A stretch of DNA of 57,724 nt from Oscillospiraceae bacterium (GCA_031265355.1 JAISCT010000079.1:1-57724); one strand, 5' to 3'. Shown: positions 32,946 to 42,105, counted from the first letter of the stretch. Numbers and translations: made by a program. The notes: generated by a model from the sequence alone, not told the origin.

Positions 32946-33701
32946 ATGCTGAGATCCCTATACACGGCCGCCACGGCCATGCTCACCGACACACGCCGCA
33001 TGGATGTGATCAGCAACAACCTGGCAAACGCGGAGACAAGGGGGTTCAGGGCGGACACCTTGGTCACGCAGTCCTTCCGAGACATGCTCATCTCCCGCCT
33101 GAACGATCCCAACGTCAATGTGTACACCACGGTGGGCCCGCACAACACCGGGATCCACATCGACCGGGTGTACACTTCGTTTGTCCAGGGGCCGCTGGAG
33201 GAGACGCAGCTGTCCACCGACCTGGCGCTGGCCGGCGACGGGTTCTTCGCAGTGGAGACCCCCGACGGGGAACGCTACACCCGCAACGGCAGTTTCTCGG
33301 TGGACGCGGATGGCTACCTCGTCACCCCGACCGGGCAGTACGTGCTGGGGCAAAGCGGGCGGCTGCGCGTGGGGTCCGGCGACTTCACGGTGACGGCGGA
33401 GGGCGGCGTCACCGCGGGCGGCGTTCAGACGGACCGGCTGCGCGTCGTGCGCTTTGCGGACAACAGCCTGCTGCGCAAGGATCGGGACAGCCTCATGTAC
33501 AACTTGGAACCGGAGACCAATCCGCCGGTTTCCGCGGCCGCGGAGGTGCGCCAGGGCACCCTGGAGGGCGCCAATGTGGACACCGCCCGGGAACTGGTCG
33601 ACATGATTCAGGTCTACCGACACTACGAACTGAACCAGCGGGTTCTGCGCATGGTGGACGAGTCCCTCGGCCGCGCCGTGAACGACATCGCCCGGGTATA
33701 G
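32946..33701 (+). CDS. flgF: Flagellar basal-body rod protein (FlgF/FlhO-like)
   Basis: A 251-residue rod protein. The N-terminal block MLRSLYTAATAMLTDTRRMD, ISNNLANAETRGFRAD, the middle DLALAGDGFFAVETPDGERY and the C-terminal VDTARELVDMIQVYRHYELN are typical of flagellar rod/hook proteins, which polymerise through N- and C-terminal coiled coils after export by the flagellar type III system. Ribosome site AAAGGAGA. Of the two tandem rod genes here I call this one FlgF (FlhO) and the next FlgG (FlhP) by order and similarity; the naming could be swapped. Confidence 0.87.
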   Translation: MLRSLYTAATAMLTDTRRMDVISNNLANAETRGFRADTLVTQSFRDMLISRLNDPNVNVYTTVGPHNTGIHIDRVYTSFVQGPLEETQLSTDLALAGDGFFAVETPDGERYTRNGSFSVDADGYLVTPTGQYVLGQSGRLRVGSGDFTVTAEGGVTAGGVQTDRLRVVRFADNSLLRKDRDSLMYNLEPETNPPVSAAAEVRQGTLEGANVDTARELVDMIQVYRHYELNQRVLRMVDESLGRAVNDIARV

Positions 33702-33833
33702 GTCAGGCATAGGACGGTCAGGCGCTTCGGGCGTCAAAAGTCTCGCCCGGCGCCGCATCGGATATTTTTTCTCAATTGATGTTTCATAGTTCGCCGCGCC
33801 TGCCGCGCGGCGGGGATGGGAGTGGGGTTTGTT

Positions 33834-34613
33834 TTGATTCAAACCATGTACAACGGCCTGCACGGCATGCTGTCGCACCAGCAAAATCTCGACACCATCG
33901 CGAACAACATCGCGAACGTCAACACGCACGGATACAAACGGAGCCGGACGGAGTTCAAGGAGACCTTGTATGCCCGTATGCTCTCCCCCACGGACAACGC
34001 CCCCCAGATCAACCTGCAGCGGGGCACCGGGGTGGTGCCCGCGCAGACGCTTCACAACTTCGGGCAGGGCGCCTCGCTCGACACAGCGCGCACTCTGGAT
34101 TTCGCGCTGGAGGGGCCGGGTTTCTTTACGGTGGTCACGCCCGCCGGCGAGCGGCTCTACACGCGGGACGGCGCCTTCTATCTGACGCCGGAGGCGGACG
34201 GCGACTACCTGGTCGACAAGCAGGGCTGTTACCTGCTGGGCGCTGACGGCGCGCGCATCCGCATCCCCGGCGACGCGTCCTCCCTCTCGGCTGACGCGCG
34301 CGGCGCCCTGTCTCTCCGGACGGAGACGGGGGATGACGCCGTCCCCTTTGCGCGCCTCGCCCTCACCGAATTCGACAACCCCGGCGGCCTGCAGGCCGCC
34401 GGAGACAGCCGCTATCGCCCGAGCGAGAACGCGGGCGCGCCCCGGGAGGCGATCGACACCACGCTGCGGCAGGGCGCGCTGGAGGCCTCCAACGTCGACT
34501 ACGCGGAGGAGATGGCGCGGCTCATCCGGGCACAGCGCGCTTACCAGCTCTCCTCCCGCTGCGTGACCACCGCCGACCAGATGGCCCAGATCTGCAACAG
34601 CATCCGGTCGTAA
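33834..34613 (+). CDS. flgG: Flagellar basal-body rod protein (FlgG/FlhP-like)
   Basis: A 259-residue rod protein. The family N-terminus is MIQTMYNGLHGMLSHQQNLD then IANNIANVNTHGYKRSRTEF; the middle has LEGPGFFTVVTPAGERLYTR; the C-terminus is NVDYAEEMARLIRAQRAYQL. TTG 33834 puts the start where the family begins and has GAGTGGGG upstream; ATG 33816 in the same frame is the alternative. Exported and assembled into the distal rod. It forms one unit with the previous gene (132-base gap). Confidence 0.87.
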   Translation: MIQTMYNGLHGMLSHQQNLDTIANNIANVNTHGYKRSRTEFKETLYARMLSPTDNAPQINLQRGTGVVPAQTLHNFGQGASLDTARTLDFALEGPGFFTVVTPAGERLYTRDGAFYLTPEADGDYLVDKQGCYLLGADGARIRIPGDASSLSADARGALSLRTETGDDAVPFARLALTEFDNPGGLQAAGDSRYRPSENAGAPREAIDTTLRQGALEASNVDYAEEMARLIRAQRAYQLSSRCVTTADQMAQICNSIRS

Positions 34614-34751
34614 CGCGCCGGCCCGGCGCATCGCTTGCCCTCAAAGATGCAGCTTTTTACCCGAAATCTGCATGCCGTCCGCGGGCCAAATTCTCCCACG
34701 ATTCCCTCTGGTTTTTCCCCGCGCGGCGTGATATAATAAGGAGACACTGTC

Positions 34752-35213
34752 ATGGATATCCGTCAGTGCCGGCGATGCCGTAAGCTCTTCAACTATGTCG
34801 GACACTTCAACTGTCCCGCCTGTGTGCATGAGCTCGACGACATCTTCACAAAAGTGCGCAATTACCTGTACGATCACCCGCAGGCGGATATGCCGTCCCT
34901 CTGCGAGGCCAGCGGGGCGGAGGAAGAAGACGTTCTGGGCTGGCTGCGGGAGGGGCGGTTGATTCTGGGCAGCGACGCCGCGGCGATGCTCGTCTGTGAG
35001 AATTGCCGCAAACCCATCAAAACCGGCCGTTACTGCGACGCGTGCGCCGCCCTGGTGCGCTCACAGCTCGCGGAGACGGCGGAGACCCTGGGCGAAAAAG
35101 CCCGGCCGGAGGAGAAGACGGCCGGACGACCGGGGTGTGCCGCCAACCGGCCGGCGCCGAGCGAAGGGGTCTGGTCGCGCAAGTTCCTCGACATCCGCGG
35201 TGGGAACAAATAA
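34752..35213 (+). CDS. yvyF: Flagellar operon protein, YvyF-like
   Basis: A 153-residue cytoplasmic protein with two zinc-ribbon-like Cys pairs: CRRCRKLFNYVGHFNCPAC (residues 6-24) and CENCRK...RYCDAC (about 82-99). A wHTH-like segment lies between them (PSLCEASGAEEEDVLGWLRE). This is the pattern of the flagellar protein YvyF/TIGR03826, which precedes flgM in Bacillus, as here. AAGGAGACACTGTC before ATG. Possible regulator; the exact role is unknown. Confidence 0.85.
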   Translation: MDIRQCRRCRKLFNYVGHFNCPACVHELDDIFTKVRNYLYDHPQADMPSLCEASGAEEEDVLGWLREGRLILGSDAAAMLVCENCRKPIKTGRYCDACAALVRSQLAETAETLGEKARPEEKTAGRPGCAANRPAPSEGVWSRKFLDIRGGNK

Positions 35214-35332
35214 ACGTTGGCCGGCCGTCTGTTCGTCCATCGGGAACGGCGATCGTCAAAAACAGGAAATGTTGTCTAAAAAATCAGTCCTAAGATTGAC
35301 GCTTTCGCTCAATCATTTTTGTGTGTTTTTAC

Positions 35333-35360
35333 TTCAGTTTTTATAGAGACCTTTCGATAT
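35333..35360 (+). promoter_or_regulatory. Possible sigma-D -10 element before flgM
   Basis: CGATAT at 35355-35360, 70 bases before flgM. At the expected -35 position there is only TTCA, so it is weaker than the other three sites. Confidence 0.3.
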
Positions 35361-35429
35361 AACATATAGAAGAGAAGAAACGCAGCCACAGATGAAGAAG
35401 CCACAATCGCAAGAGGAGGAAGAACGCAA

Positions 35430-35711
35430 ATGAAGATCGCATCGGTACCCCTGTCTGCCCAGGTGAATATCTATGGGAAGACAGGCCGCAAGGCCCCCGC
35501 GCCGCGCGCCGGTTCCCAGGCGCCGGACATGGTAGAGTTTTCTCAGAACGCACGCCCGCTCGACGAGTTTCTGCGCGTCGCCCAAAGTACGCCGGACGTC
35601 CGCATGGAAAGAGTGACGATGCTCCGGCAACAAATCGAAGCCGGCACATACCGCGTGGAAGGCCGCGCGGTGGCGGAAAAACTGCTGGCCCACGCGGCCG
35701 CAAGACTCTAA
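35430..35711 (+). CDS. flgM: Anti-sigma-28 factor FlgM
   Basis: A 93-residue FlgM. The C-terminal half (about 45-93), DEFLRVAQSTPDVRMERVTM and LRQQIEAGTYRVEGRAVAEK, is the sigma-28-binding region; the N-terminus is disordered and allows secretion through the finished hook. FlgM keeps sigma-D inactive until the hook-basal body is complete. GAGGAGGAAGAACGCAA before ATG. A strong terminator follows. Confidence 0.9.
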   Translation: MKIASVPLSAQVNIYGKTGRKAPAPRAGSQAPDMVEFSQNARPLDEFLRVAQSTPDVRMERVTMLRQQIEAGTYRVEGRAVAEKLLAHAAARL

Positions 35712-35735
35712 AGACCCTATTTTCAACGACGCGCT

Positions 35736-35778
35736 GCCCCCGCCGGGCGCCTGACCCTGCCCGGCGGGGGCGTTTGTT
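35736..35778 (+). terminator. Intrinsic terminator after flgM
   Basis: Perfect 13-bp GC stem GCCCCCGCCGGGC/GCCCGGCGGGGGC (35736-35748 with 35759-35771) followed by GTTTGTTTG. Confidence 0.8.
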
Positions 35779-35810
35779 TGTCCGCTTTGAGCCCACGTAC
35801 ATTTTTTCGC

Positions 35811-35838
35811 TCAATGAACGCAGCCGATGTTACGATAT
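35811..35838 (+). promoter_or_regulatory. Sigma-D-type promoter of flgN-flgK
   Basis: TCAA (35811-35814), 18 bases, CGATAT (35833-35838), 45 bases before flgN. It lies just after the flgM terminator, so flgN-flgK form a separate late unit. Confidence 0.55.
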
Positions 35839-35882
35839 ATACTATATAGACCGCAGACAACACCAGGGTAGGAGTCGGGACA

Positions 35883-36386
35883 ATGCAGACACTGCTTGAT
35901 ACTTTTTGCGCGGTGCTCACCGCCGAACGCGATGTGCACAGGGAACTTTTGCATCTCTCCGAGGCCAAAAAGGTCGCTACCACCGAAAACAACCTCTCCG
36001 ACCTCGACGGCATTGTCAAACAGGAGCAGAATTTGCTGGCCCGTTTGAACGAATGGGAGCGAAAGCGCAGGGACTGCGTGAACGCACTGGCCGCCCGTCT
36101 TGGGCAGCGCGCCGCCGACATTGTGCTGCAGGACTTTTTAAACGTGAGCGACGTGCGGCACGCGGAACAGCTAAACGCCCTCTACACCGAGCTCACCGAT
36201 CTGCTCGACCGTCAGGTGCGCCTGAATGAAGTCAACCGGAAACTGATCGAGTCCCGCCTGGAATACATCCAGTACACGCTAGACGCCGTATCCCAACGGC
36301 AGAGTCCCTCCCGCCTCTACGGCGTGGACGGCGCCGACGCGCCGTCGCCGTCGCGAAAAAACAACATCATCGATCAAAAGGTGTGA
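35883..36386 (+). CDS. flgN: Flagellar export chaperone FlgN
   Basis: A 167-residue, almost wholly helical protein (LLDTFCAVLTAERDVHRELL, VRLNEVNRKLIESRLEYIQY near the C-terminus). FlgN chaperones bind the C-terminal tails of the hook-filament junction proteins FlgK and FlgL and bring them to the export gate; both genes follow here. The start follows GGTAGGAG. The next gene begins 8 bases after its stop. Confidence 0.83.
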   Translation: MQTLLDTFCAVLTAERDVHRELLHLSEAKKVATTENNLSDLDGIVKQEQNLLARLNEWERKRRDCVNALAARLGQRAADIVLQDFLNVSDVRHAEQLNALYTELTDLLDRQVRLNEVNRKLIESRLEYIQYTLDAVSQRQSPSRLYGVDGADAPSPSRKNNIIDQKV

Positions 36387-36393
36387 GACAACC

Positions 36394-37938
36394 ATGCGTT
36401 CTACGTTTGCGGGCCTGGATATCGCCAACCGCGGGCTCTTTGTCGCCCAGCGGCAGATCGACTTGGCCGGCCACAACATTGCCAACGCCAATACGGCAGG
36501 CTACACCCGCCAGCGCTTCGTCACCGCCGCGGTGCCGCCGCCGGGGATGAATACCCTGTGGCTGCCCATCGACAAGGGCCGGACGGGCGGCGGCGTGGTC
36601 ACGCTGACAGTGGAGCAGATTCGCGACCGCTTTCTTGATAAACAGGTGCGAAATGAACTCACTCGGACTGCGTACTGGGACGAACGGAGCGCCGCCCTCT
36701 CCTACATCGAAGATATCTTCAACGACATAGACGCCACCAGCCTCAACACCGTCATGAACGGCTTCTTCAACAGCTTACAGGAGCTCTCCAAGAACACGAC
36801 GGACGGCGCGGTGCGCGCCGAGGCAGTGGAGAAGGCCAAGTCTATGACGGACATGTTCCACTCGTACTACAGCAAATTCACCGACCAGATGTACCAACAG
36901 GACGAGATGGTCGTCGCCCAGGGCAAGCACATCAGCGACTTGGGCCGGCAAATCGCCGAACTAAACCAGGCCGTTTTTAAATATGAGCTGACCGGCAACA
37001 ACGCAAACGACCTGCGCGACAAGCGCAATCTGCTGCTCGACGAGTTGGCTGGCTTTGTGGACATCTCGTACCAGGAGGTGGGCTCCGGCAAGACGGACAT
37101 CAACGGGATGGAACTGACCACGCTCGTGGTCCAAATCGGTGGGGCGGACTTCATCGACCACAGCACATTCCGGGAGATCACCGCCGTGCAAACCGTCGTC
37201 AACGACATCGTCGGCGGTTCCGCCTCCCTCGCCCCGCTCCACGAACTGCAGTTCGCCGACGACAGCAGCGCCGTACCGGTCACGGGCGGCGCCGTGCGCT
37301 CTTACCTGGACCTGCGCGACGGCAACTCGGCGAGTACCCAGGGCCTGCCCTACTTCAAGGCGCAGCTCGACACGCTTGTGCGTTCGCTCGTCACAGAGTT
37401 CAACGCGGTTCACGAAACCGGCTATACCCTGCCCTACGTCGACGGAAGCGGGGTCACGCACCCCAGCCGGACGGGCGTCCCGTTCTTTGACCCGGCGGGG
37501 CTGACGATCGACGCGTTCTCGCTGTCCGCCGACATCCTGGCGAGCCCCTACAACGCGGTGGCCTCGGACGAGCCCGTCCAGATGGACGCAAACGGTCATT
37601 ACGAAACCGGCAACAACCGAACGGTGCTGGAGCAGCTCATCAAGCTGGCGCAGCGCAGCGACCTCCCGGCGGTGGACAATTTCGAGAAATTTTACAACAC
37701 TTTCATCACCGAGCTGGCCTCGGAGGTGGCCCACGCCAACAAGATGGCGGAGCAGGAGTACGCCCTGCTCGACGGACTCACGGCCCAGCGGGCCTCGGTG
37801 TCGGGCGTCTCTCTCGACGAGGAGATGACGGATCTGCTGCGCTTCCAGCACGCCTATAACGCCGCCGCCCGCGTGATCACCACGATGGATGAAGCCCTCG
37901 ACGTGCTGATCAACCGCACCGGCCGCGTCGGCCTGTAA
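36394..37938 (+). CDS. flgK: Hook-filament junction protein FlgK (HAP1)
   Basis: A 514-residue FlgK. The N-terminal block is FAGLDIANRGLFVAQRQIDL then GHNIANANTAGYTRQRF; the middle has ELTGNNANDLRDKRNLLLDE; the C-terminus is GVSLDEEMTDLLRFQHAYNA, AARVITTMDEALDVLINRTG. Normal length. Exported after FlgN binding, and caps the hook as the first junction ring. Forms a unit with flgN, 8 bases upstream. Confidence 0.95.
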   Translation: MRSTFAGLDIANRGLFVAQRQIDLAGHNIANANTAGYTRQRFVTAAVPPPGMNTLWLPIDKGRTGGGVVTLTVEQIRDRFLDKQVRNELTRTAYWDERSAALSYIEDIFNDIDATSLNTVMNGFFNSLQELSKNTTDGAVRAEAVEKAKSMTDMFHSYYSKFTDQMYQQDEMVVAQGKHISDLGRQIAELNQAVFKYELTGNNANDLRDKRNLLLDELAGFVDISYQEVGSGKTDINGMELTTLVVQIGGADFIDHSTFREITAVQTVVNDIVGGSASLAPLHELQFADDSSAVPVTGGAVRSYLDLRDGNSASTQGLPYFKAQLDTLVRSLVTEFNAVHETGYTLPYVDGSGVTHPSRTGVPFFDPAGLTIDAFSLSADILASPYNAVASDEPVQMDANGHYETGNNRTVLEQLIKLAQRSDLPAVDNFEKFYNTFITELASEVAHANKMAEQEYALLDGLTAQRASVSGVSLDEEMTDLLRFQHAYNAAARVITTMDEALDVLINRTGRVGL

Positions 37939-38039
37939 CTGTCAAACGATCACTTGCGAATTCCTGCTTGTCTTTTTGACGCAATACTTGGCCGTCAATA
38001 TCTTTTTGTACAGGCAGTGTGAATAGGGAGGCGTGTACC

Positions 38040-38981
38040 ATGGCGCAGCGCGTGACAAACGCGATGATGATAAGCTCCTTCAATCGGAATTTATATCGAA
38101 ACGCCGCCAAGATGGAGCGGTTTCAGACCCAGCTGGCCACAAACCGGAAGATCGTCCGGTTGAGCGACGACCCCGTGGGGGTGATCAAGAGCCTGAACGC
38201 CCGCTCCCGGCTGGCCGGCATTGAGCAGTACCAGCGCAACATTCAGGATGCCCAGAGCTGGCTCACCCAGTCGGAGTCCTCGGTAAACGAACTGAACACC
38301 ATCGTCAAGCGGGCCTACGAGCTGTCCGTCAGCCTCGCGAACGAGGTGAAGACACCGGAGGACCGCCAGGCCGCCTCGTATGAGCTGAAAGAACTGCTCG
38401 ACCAGGTGGTCACGCTGGGCAACGCCACCCTCGGCGACAAGTACCTTTTCGGCGGTTACAACGTGACCAAAGCGCCGATGGCCGTGGACGCCGTGTCCGG
38501 CGAGATGACCTTTAACGGCTTCAGCCTGTATGACCCGGCTGCGCTGGCCAGCGTGCAGGCGCTGGACGAGGTCATCTCGTATGAGATCGGTTTTGGCACG
38601 GACCTGCCGGTGTCGACCTCCGGCGTGCGGTTCATGGGTCTTGGGGAAGACAATGTCTACCACCAGATCAAAGAATTTTACGAGAAGGCGTCCTCCGCCG
38701 AGATGGAGGACCTAAGGCCCTTTATCGAAATCTTCCAGCGCCTGCAGGGCAACGCGCTGGCTCTCTCCGCCGAGATCGGCGGGCGACAGAATCGGCTGGA
38801 GCTCATGACGGCCCGGTTCGAGCAGGATTTCATCAACTACACACAGATGAAGTCCGACGTCGAAGATTTGGACCAGGCCGAGGCCATCATGTACTTTTCG
38901 ATGGCGGAGGCTGTGTACCGCGCGGCGCTGAGCGTGGGCGGGCGCATTCTGCAACCCACACTGGCGGACTTCCTGCGGTAG
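38040..38981 (+). CDS. flgL: Hook-filament junction protein FlgL (HAP3)
   Basis: A 313-residue FlgL, flagellin-like at both ends: RVTNAMMISSFNRNLYRNAA and KIVRLSDDPVGVIKSLNARS at the start, QADFINY-like helix and AVYRAALSVGGRILQPTL at the end. Forms the second junction ring on which flagellin polymerises. ATG 38040 was chosen from GGGAGG eight bases before; an in-frame GTG at 38019 is less likely. Confidence 0.93.
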   Translation: MAQRVTNAMMISSFNRNLYRNAAKMERFQTQLATNRKIVRLSDDPVGVIKSLNARSRLAGIEQYQRNIQDAQSWLTQSESSVNELNTIVKRAYELSVSLANEVKTPEDRQAASYELKELLDQVVTLGNATLGDKYLFGGYNVTKAPMAVDAVSGEMTFNGFSLYDPAALASVQALDEVISYEIGFGTDLPVSTSGVRFMGLGEDNVYHQIKEFYEKASSAEMEDLRPFIEIFQRLQGNALALSAEIGGRQNRLELMTARFEQDFINYTQMKSDVEDLDQAEAIMYFSMAEAVYRAALSVGGRILQPTLADFLR

Positions 38982-39197
38982 CCGCCTACCCCCTCTCTTC
39001 GGCGCGTCCACCCGGTCCGGCGCCGCGGACCGGCGAGGACGTGTTCGCATACTCTTGATTTTCAAAATTTTTCCATTTTTACAGCCTCTTCCGCAATGAT
39101 GCGGTAGGGAAATATTTGGGTGTCTCTCGTCACTTCCGCCGGATACAGCGTCGAATACGGGATGGACAGAGGCGCCCATTTGCTGAGAGTTGGTGTG

Positions 39198-39815
39198 ATG
39201 AAGATGGCAATGCCACGTATCAACATTCGGCAGACGCAAGGAGCGATCGAGATCGAAACCCGCCGGGCCGAGCTGCAAATTGCCCGCTCCCGCCGCCTGC
39301 AGCTCAGTATGCGGCAGATCGCCGCTCGGATGAACATCGAGCGGCAACTGCCGCGCATCCGCATCGACCAGACCGAAAGTTTCGCCTCCTCCGGGCTGCG
39401 CACTTCCCTCTCCATGATGGACGATTTCTACCGGCGTTCTCTGTCGGAGGGTCTCTCCACCATCTCCTCCATCGTTCAGGAAGGTCTGCGCTTTCTGCGC
39501 ATCGAGGAGGGCGGTTCCCCCATCCGCGACATCGCACGGGGCCGGGGCGTTCGGACACGCTCGTTTGGCGCGGTGGCCATGCCCTCTGTGCGTCCGCAAA
39601 TCATGGTGGACCCGGGTTCCCTGCAGATCCAATGGACGCCCCACACGCTGGAGACGAGCTGGGAATGGCTGGAGTCCGAGGTGGAGTTCATCCCCCATCA
39701 GGTTTCCATCCGGATGAACCCCTACCCCTCCATCGAGATCACCCTGGACGAGACGCTGAATTTCGACGTCTCCGTGGCGACCGGCGTGGGGGAACACGTG
39801 GACGCGTCCGGCTGA
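39198..39815 (+). CDS. yviE: DUF6470 flagellar-cluster protein (YviE-like)
   Basis: A 205-residue protein. MPRINIRQTQGAIEIETRRA, MRQIAARMNIERQLPRIRID and a C-terminal strand-rich part (NPYPSIEITLDETLNFDVSV) match DUF6470, the family of YviE, which lies between flgL and fliW in Bacillus, as here. No known activity. The start is uncertain: ATG 39198 (MKMAMPRI...) is near the family start, but an earlier in-frame start at 39120 exists and the ribosome site is weak. Confidence 0.8.
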   Translation: MKMAMPRINIRQTQGAIEIETRRAELQIARSRRLQLSMRQIAARMNIERQLPRIRIDQTESFASSGLRTSLSMMDDFYRRSLSEGLSTISSIVQEGLRFLRIEEGGSPIRDIARGRGVRTRSFGAVAMPSVRPQIMVDPGSLQIQWTPHTLETSWEWLESEVEFIPHQVSIRMNPYPSIEITLDETLNFDVSVATGVGEHVDASG

Positions 39816-39848
39816 CGCGCCCGTATCTGGGCGCCGAAAATGTTTTGC

Positions 39849-39878
39849 TTGCTGTTTCGGGCCAGGTGCGCATATAAT
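39849..39878 (+). promoter_or_regulatory. Candidate sigma-A promoter of fliW-csrA
   Basis: TTGCTG (39849-39854), an 18-base spacer, TATAAT (39873-39878), about 80 bases before fliW. Confidence 0.5.
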
Positions 39879-39956
39879 ATAGGAGGTTGCGGCTCCGGCT
39901 GCGGTCCCGCCGGCGCGGCCGGACCCGGAGACGCCCGTATAGAGAGGGGAATTTCC

Positions 39957-40439
39957 ATGCAAATCGCGACGACCCGTTTTGGCGACATCACCATCTCCGA
40001 CCAAAAGGTCATCCATTTTGCAGAGGGGCTGCCCGGCCTGGAGGATTTCCGGCGGTTCGCGCTGCTGTCAACCGAGGACACGGAACCGTTCCACTGGCTT
40101 CAATCGCTGGAAGAACCGGATGTGTCGCTGGCCGTCATCAACCCCTATCAGCTCTTCTCCGATTACAAGCCGATGATCGCGGAGACCGTGTTTGCGCAGC
40201 TCGGCGTCGAGGAGACGGAGGACGTACTCGTCCTCACCGTGGCGGTTATCCCGCAGGACTTCAAGAAGATGACCGCCAATCTGCTGGCGCCGATCCTCAT
40301 CAACACAAAGAACAACACGGGGCGACAGGTCATTTTGGAGGGCAGCGATTACAGCCTGCGCCAGCCCGTCTACAACGAGATCCGCGAGATTGTGTGCAAA
40401 GGAGGGACGCCGGATGCTGGTGCTGACCCGCAAGCGTAA
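39957..40439 (+). CDS. fliW: Flagellar assembly factor FliW
   Basis: A 160-residue FliW: ATTRFGDITISDQKVIHFAE, GLPGLEDFRRFALL, EEPDVSLAVINPYQLFSDY and NLLAPILINTKNNTGRQVIL. FliW binds either flagellin or CsrA; when flagellin is exported, FliW is freed, captures CsrA and allows more flagellin translation. The 3' end overlaps csrA by 26 bases, so the two partners are made together. Flagellin itself is not in the window. Confidence 0.93.
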   Translation: MQIATTRFGDITISDQKVIHFAEGLPGLEDFRRFALLSTEDTEPFHWLQSLEEPDVSLAVINPYQLFSDYKPMIAETVFAQLGVEETEDVLVLTVAVIPQDFKKMTANLLAPILINTKNNTGRQVILEGSDYSLRQPVYNEIREIVCKGGTPDAGADPQA

Positions 40440-40635
40440 TCAATCCATCTCGGTGGGCGACGACGTCCTGATCACGGTGCTCAGTGTGGAAGCCGACCGT
40501 GTAAGCCTTGGCGTGGAAGCGCCGCGGGCGGTGCGGGTCTTTCGCAGTGAATTGCTTGAGGGAACCAAAACTGTCAACCGGGATTCTATGGGATCTGCGC
40601 TGTGGCCCCCGCGGGCGTTGAAAAAAGAGGAATGA
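40414..40635 (+). CDS. csrA: Carbon storage regulator CsrA
   Basis: A 73-residue RNA-binding regulator. MLVLTRKRNQSISVGDDVLI, VSLGVEAPRAVRVFRSEL contain the conserved RNA-contacting ends (Leu4 and the Arg of FRSEL). In Gram-positives CsrA blocks hag mRNA translation and is held by FliW. GGAGGG before ATG 40414, inside the fliW end. The tail KTVNRDSMGSALWPPRALKK is unusual and may be unstructured. A hairpin follows the stop. Confidence 0.92.
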   Translation: MLVLTRKRNQSISVGDDVLITVLSVEADRVSLGVEAPRAVRVFRSELLEGTKTVNRDSMGSALWPPRALKKEE

Positions 40636-40664
40636 CGAGGGCAAACCGCCCTTGCCATTCCTCC
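40628..40664 (+). terminator. Hairpin between csrA and pgi
   Basis: AGGAATGACGAGGGC pairs with GCCCTTGCCATTCCT (one mismatch) around AAACC. There is no good U-tract, so it may only partly reduce read-through to pgi. Confidence 0.5.
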
Positions 40665-40708
40665 GCGTTTCCTTGTTCGCAGGGGAAGAAACGAAAGAAG
40701 GAATGATG

Positions 40709-42040
40709 ATGCTGACCGTCAACTGGAAGAGTGTGGCCGACGTGGTGCCAAAGCGCGCCTTTTCGGATCTGACGCCGGAGCTGGCCGGCGCCCACGAGAG
40801 TCTCTCCGCCCGCACCGGGCTGGGCGCCGCGTTCACGGACTGGCTCACCTGGCCGGGCGCGTACGACCGGACGGAATATGACCGCCTCAAGGCGGCCGCG
40901 GCCCGCATCCGCTCGCATGCGAAAGCCTTGGTCGTCATCGGGATCGGCGGCTCCTACCTGGGCGCGCGCGCGGTCATCGAGGCCCTGGGCTCGCCGAACT
41001 ACAACCTGAAACAGAAGGACACGCCGGACATCTTCTTCGCCGGCGACAACCTGAGCGCCTCTTATCTGCGCGAGGTAAAAGCGCTCATCGGAGACCGGGA
41101 CTTCTCGGTAAACGTCATCTCCAAGTCCGGCACGACGACGGAACCGGCCGTCGCCTTCCGCCTGTTCAAACAGCTGCTGGAAGACCGCTTCGGCCCGGAA
41201 GGCGCGCGGCGGCGCATCTACGCCACAACGGACAAGGCCCGCGGCGCGCTGCGGGGCCTCGCCGAGCGGGAGGGGTACGAGACCTTCGTGATTCCGGACG
41301 GCATCGGCGGTCGTTTTTCCGTTCTCACACCTGTCGGCCTACTGCCCATCGCGGCGGCGGGGATCGACACCGACGCGCTGCTGAAAGGCGCGTACGACGC
41401 GATGCAGCGCCTCGATGCGCGCGCGCTGGCAGACAACCCCGCCTGGCAATATGCCGCGGCGCGCACCTTGCTCTACCGCGCGGGTAAGACGGTGGAGGTG
41501 CTGGCCTGCTACGAGCCGTGCTTCCGCTTTGTCGGCGAGTGGTGGAAACAACTCTTTGGCGAAAGCGAGGGCAAGGAGCAAGAGGGCCTGCTGCCGGTGA
41601 CGCTGGACCTCACGGCCGACCTGCACTCGATGGGCCAGTACATGCAGCAGGGACTGCGCAACCTGCTTGAGACCGTGGTGGTCTTTGACACGCCGGACGA
41701 TCTGCTCTCGGTGCCCTTCGACCCGGAGGATGTGGACGGATTGAACTTTCTCTCGGGCATGCGGCTGTTTGACATCAACCGCCGGGCCTTCGAGGGCACC
41801 TACCTCGCCCATGTGGACGGCGGCGTGCCCAATGTGGTGTTGCATGTTCCGAAGCTGGACGCCTACCACCTCGGCGCGCTGCTCCACTTCTTCATGCTCT
41901 CCTGCGGGCTGTCCGGTACGATGCTGGGCGTCAACCCCTTCGACCAGCCCGGTGTGGAGGCCTACAAAACCAATATGTTCGCGCTGCTCGGCAAACCCGG
42001 CTACGAAGAACAGGGGGCGGCCCTGCGCGCCCGGTTGTGA
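40709..42040 (+). CDS. pgi: Glucose-6-phosphate isomerase
   Basis: A 443-residue glycolytic enzyme interconverting glucose-6-phosphate and fructose-6-phosphate. Motifs: VVIGIGGSYLGARAVIEAL, VNVISKSGTTTEPAVAFRLF, the family signature DGIGGRFSVLTPVGLLP, and GQYMQQGLRNLLETVVVF with the catalytic Glu. Length is normal for Firmicutes. Three ATG codons stand in tandem at 40703-40711 after GAAAGAAGGA; the third gives the best spacing. It sits where Bacillus often has flagellin after csrA. It links to the mannose pathway at 54.6-56.8 kb through fructose-6-phosphate. Confidence 0.95.
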   Translation: MLTVNWKSVADVVPKRAFSDLTPELAGAHESLSARTGLGAAFTDWLTWPGAYDRTEYDRLKAAAARIRSHAKALVVIGIGGSYLGARAVIEALGSPNYNLKQKDTPDIFFAGDNLSASYLREVKALIGDRDFSVNVISKSGTTTEPAVAFRLFKQLLEDRFGPEGARRRIYATTDKARGALRGLAEREGYETFVIPDGIGGRFSVLTPVGLLPIAAAGIDTDALLKGAYDAMQRLDARALADNPAWQYAAARTLLYRAGKTVEVLACYEPCFRFVGEWWKQLFGESEGKEQEGLLPVTLDLTADLHSMGQYMQQGLRNLLETVVVFDTPDDLLSVPFDPEDVDGLNFLSGMRLFDINRRAFEGTYLAHVDGGVPNVVLHVPKLDAYHLGALLHFFMLSCGLSGTMLGVNPFDQPGVEAYKTNMFALLGKPGYEEQGAALRARL

Positions 42041-42105
42041 GCGCCGCCGCACTTCTGACAGTTGAACCATGTATAAACTGTGTAAAAAACAGGAAAACAA
42101 CAAGG

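Noticed and set aside
32958..34631. Long minus-strand open frame (557 codons) opposite the flagellar rod genes
   Set aside because: It is a shadow of two clear plus-strand rod genes in GC-rich DNA and has no domain or ribosome site.
38712..40016. 434-codon minus-strand frame opposite flgL-fliW
   Set aside because: Covers parts of flgL, the DUF6470 gene and fliW on the other strand; composition is shadow-like.
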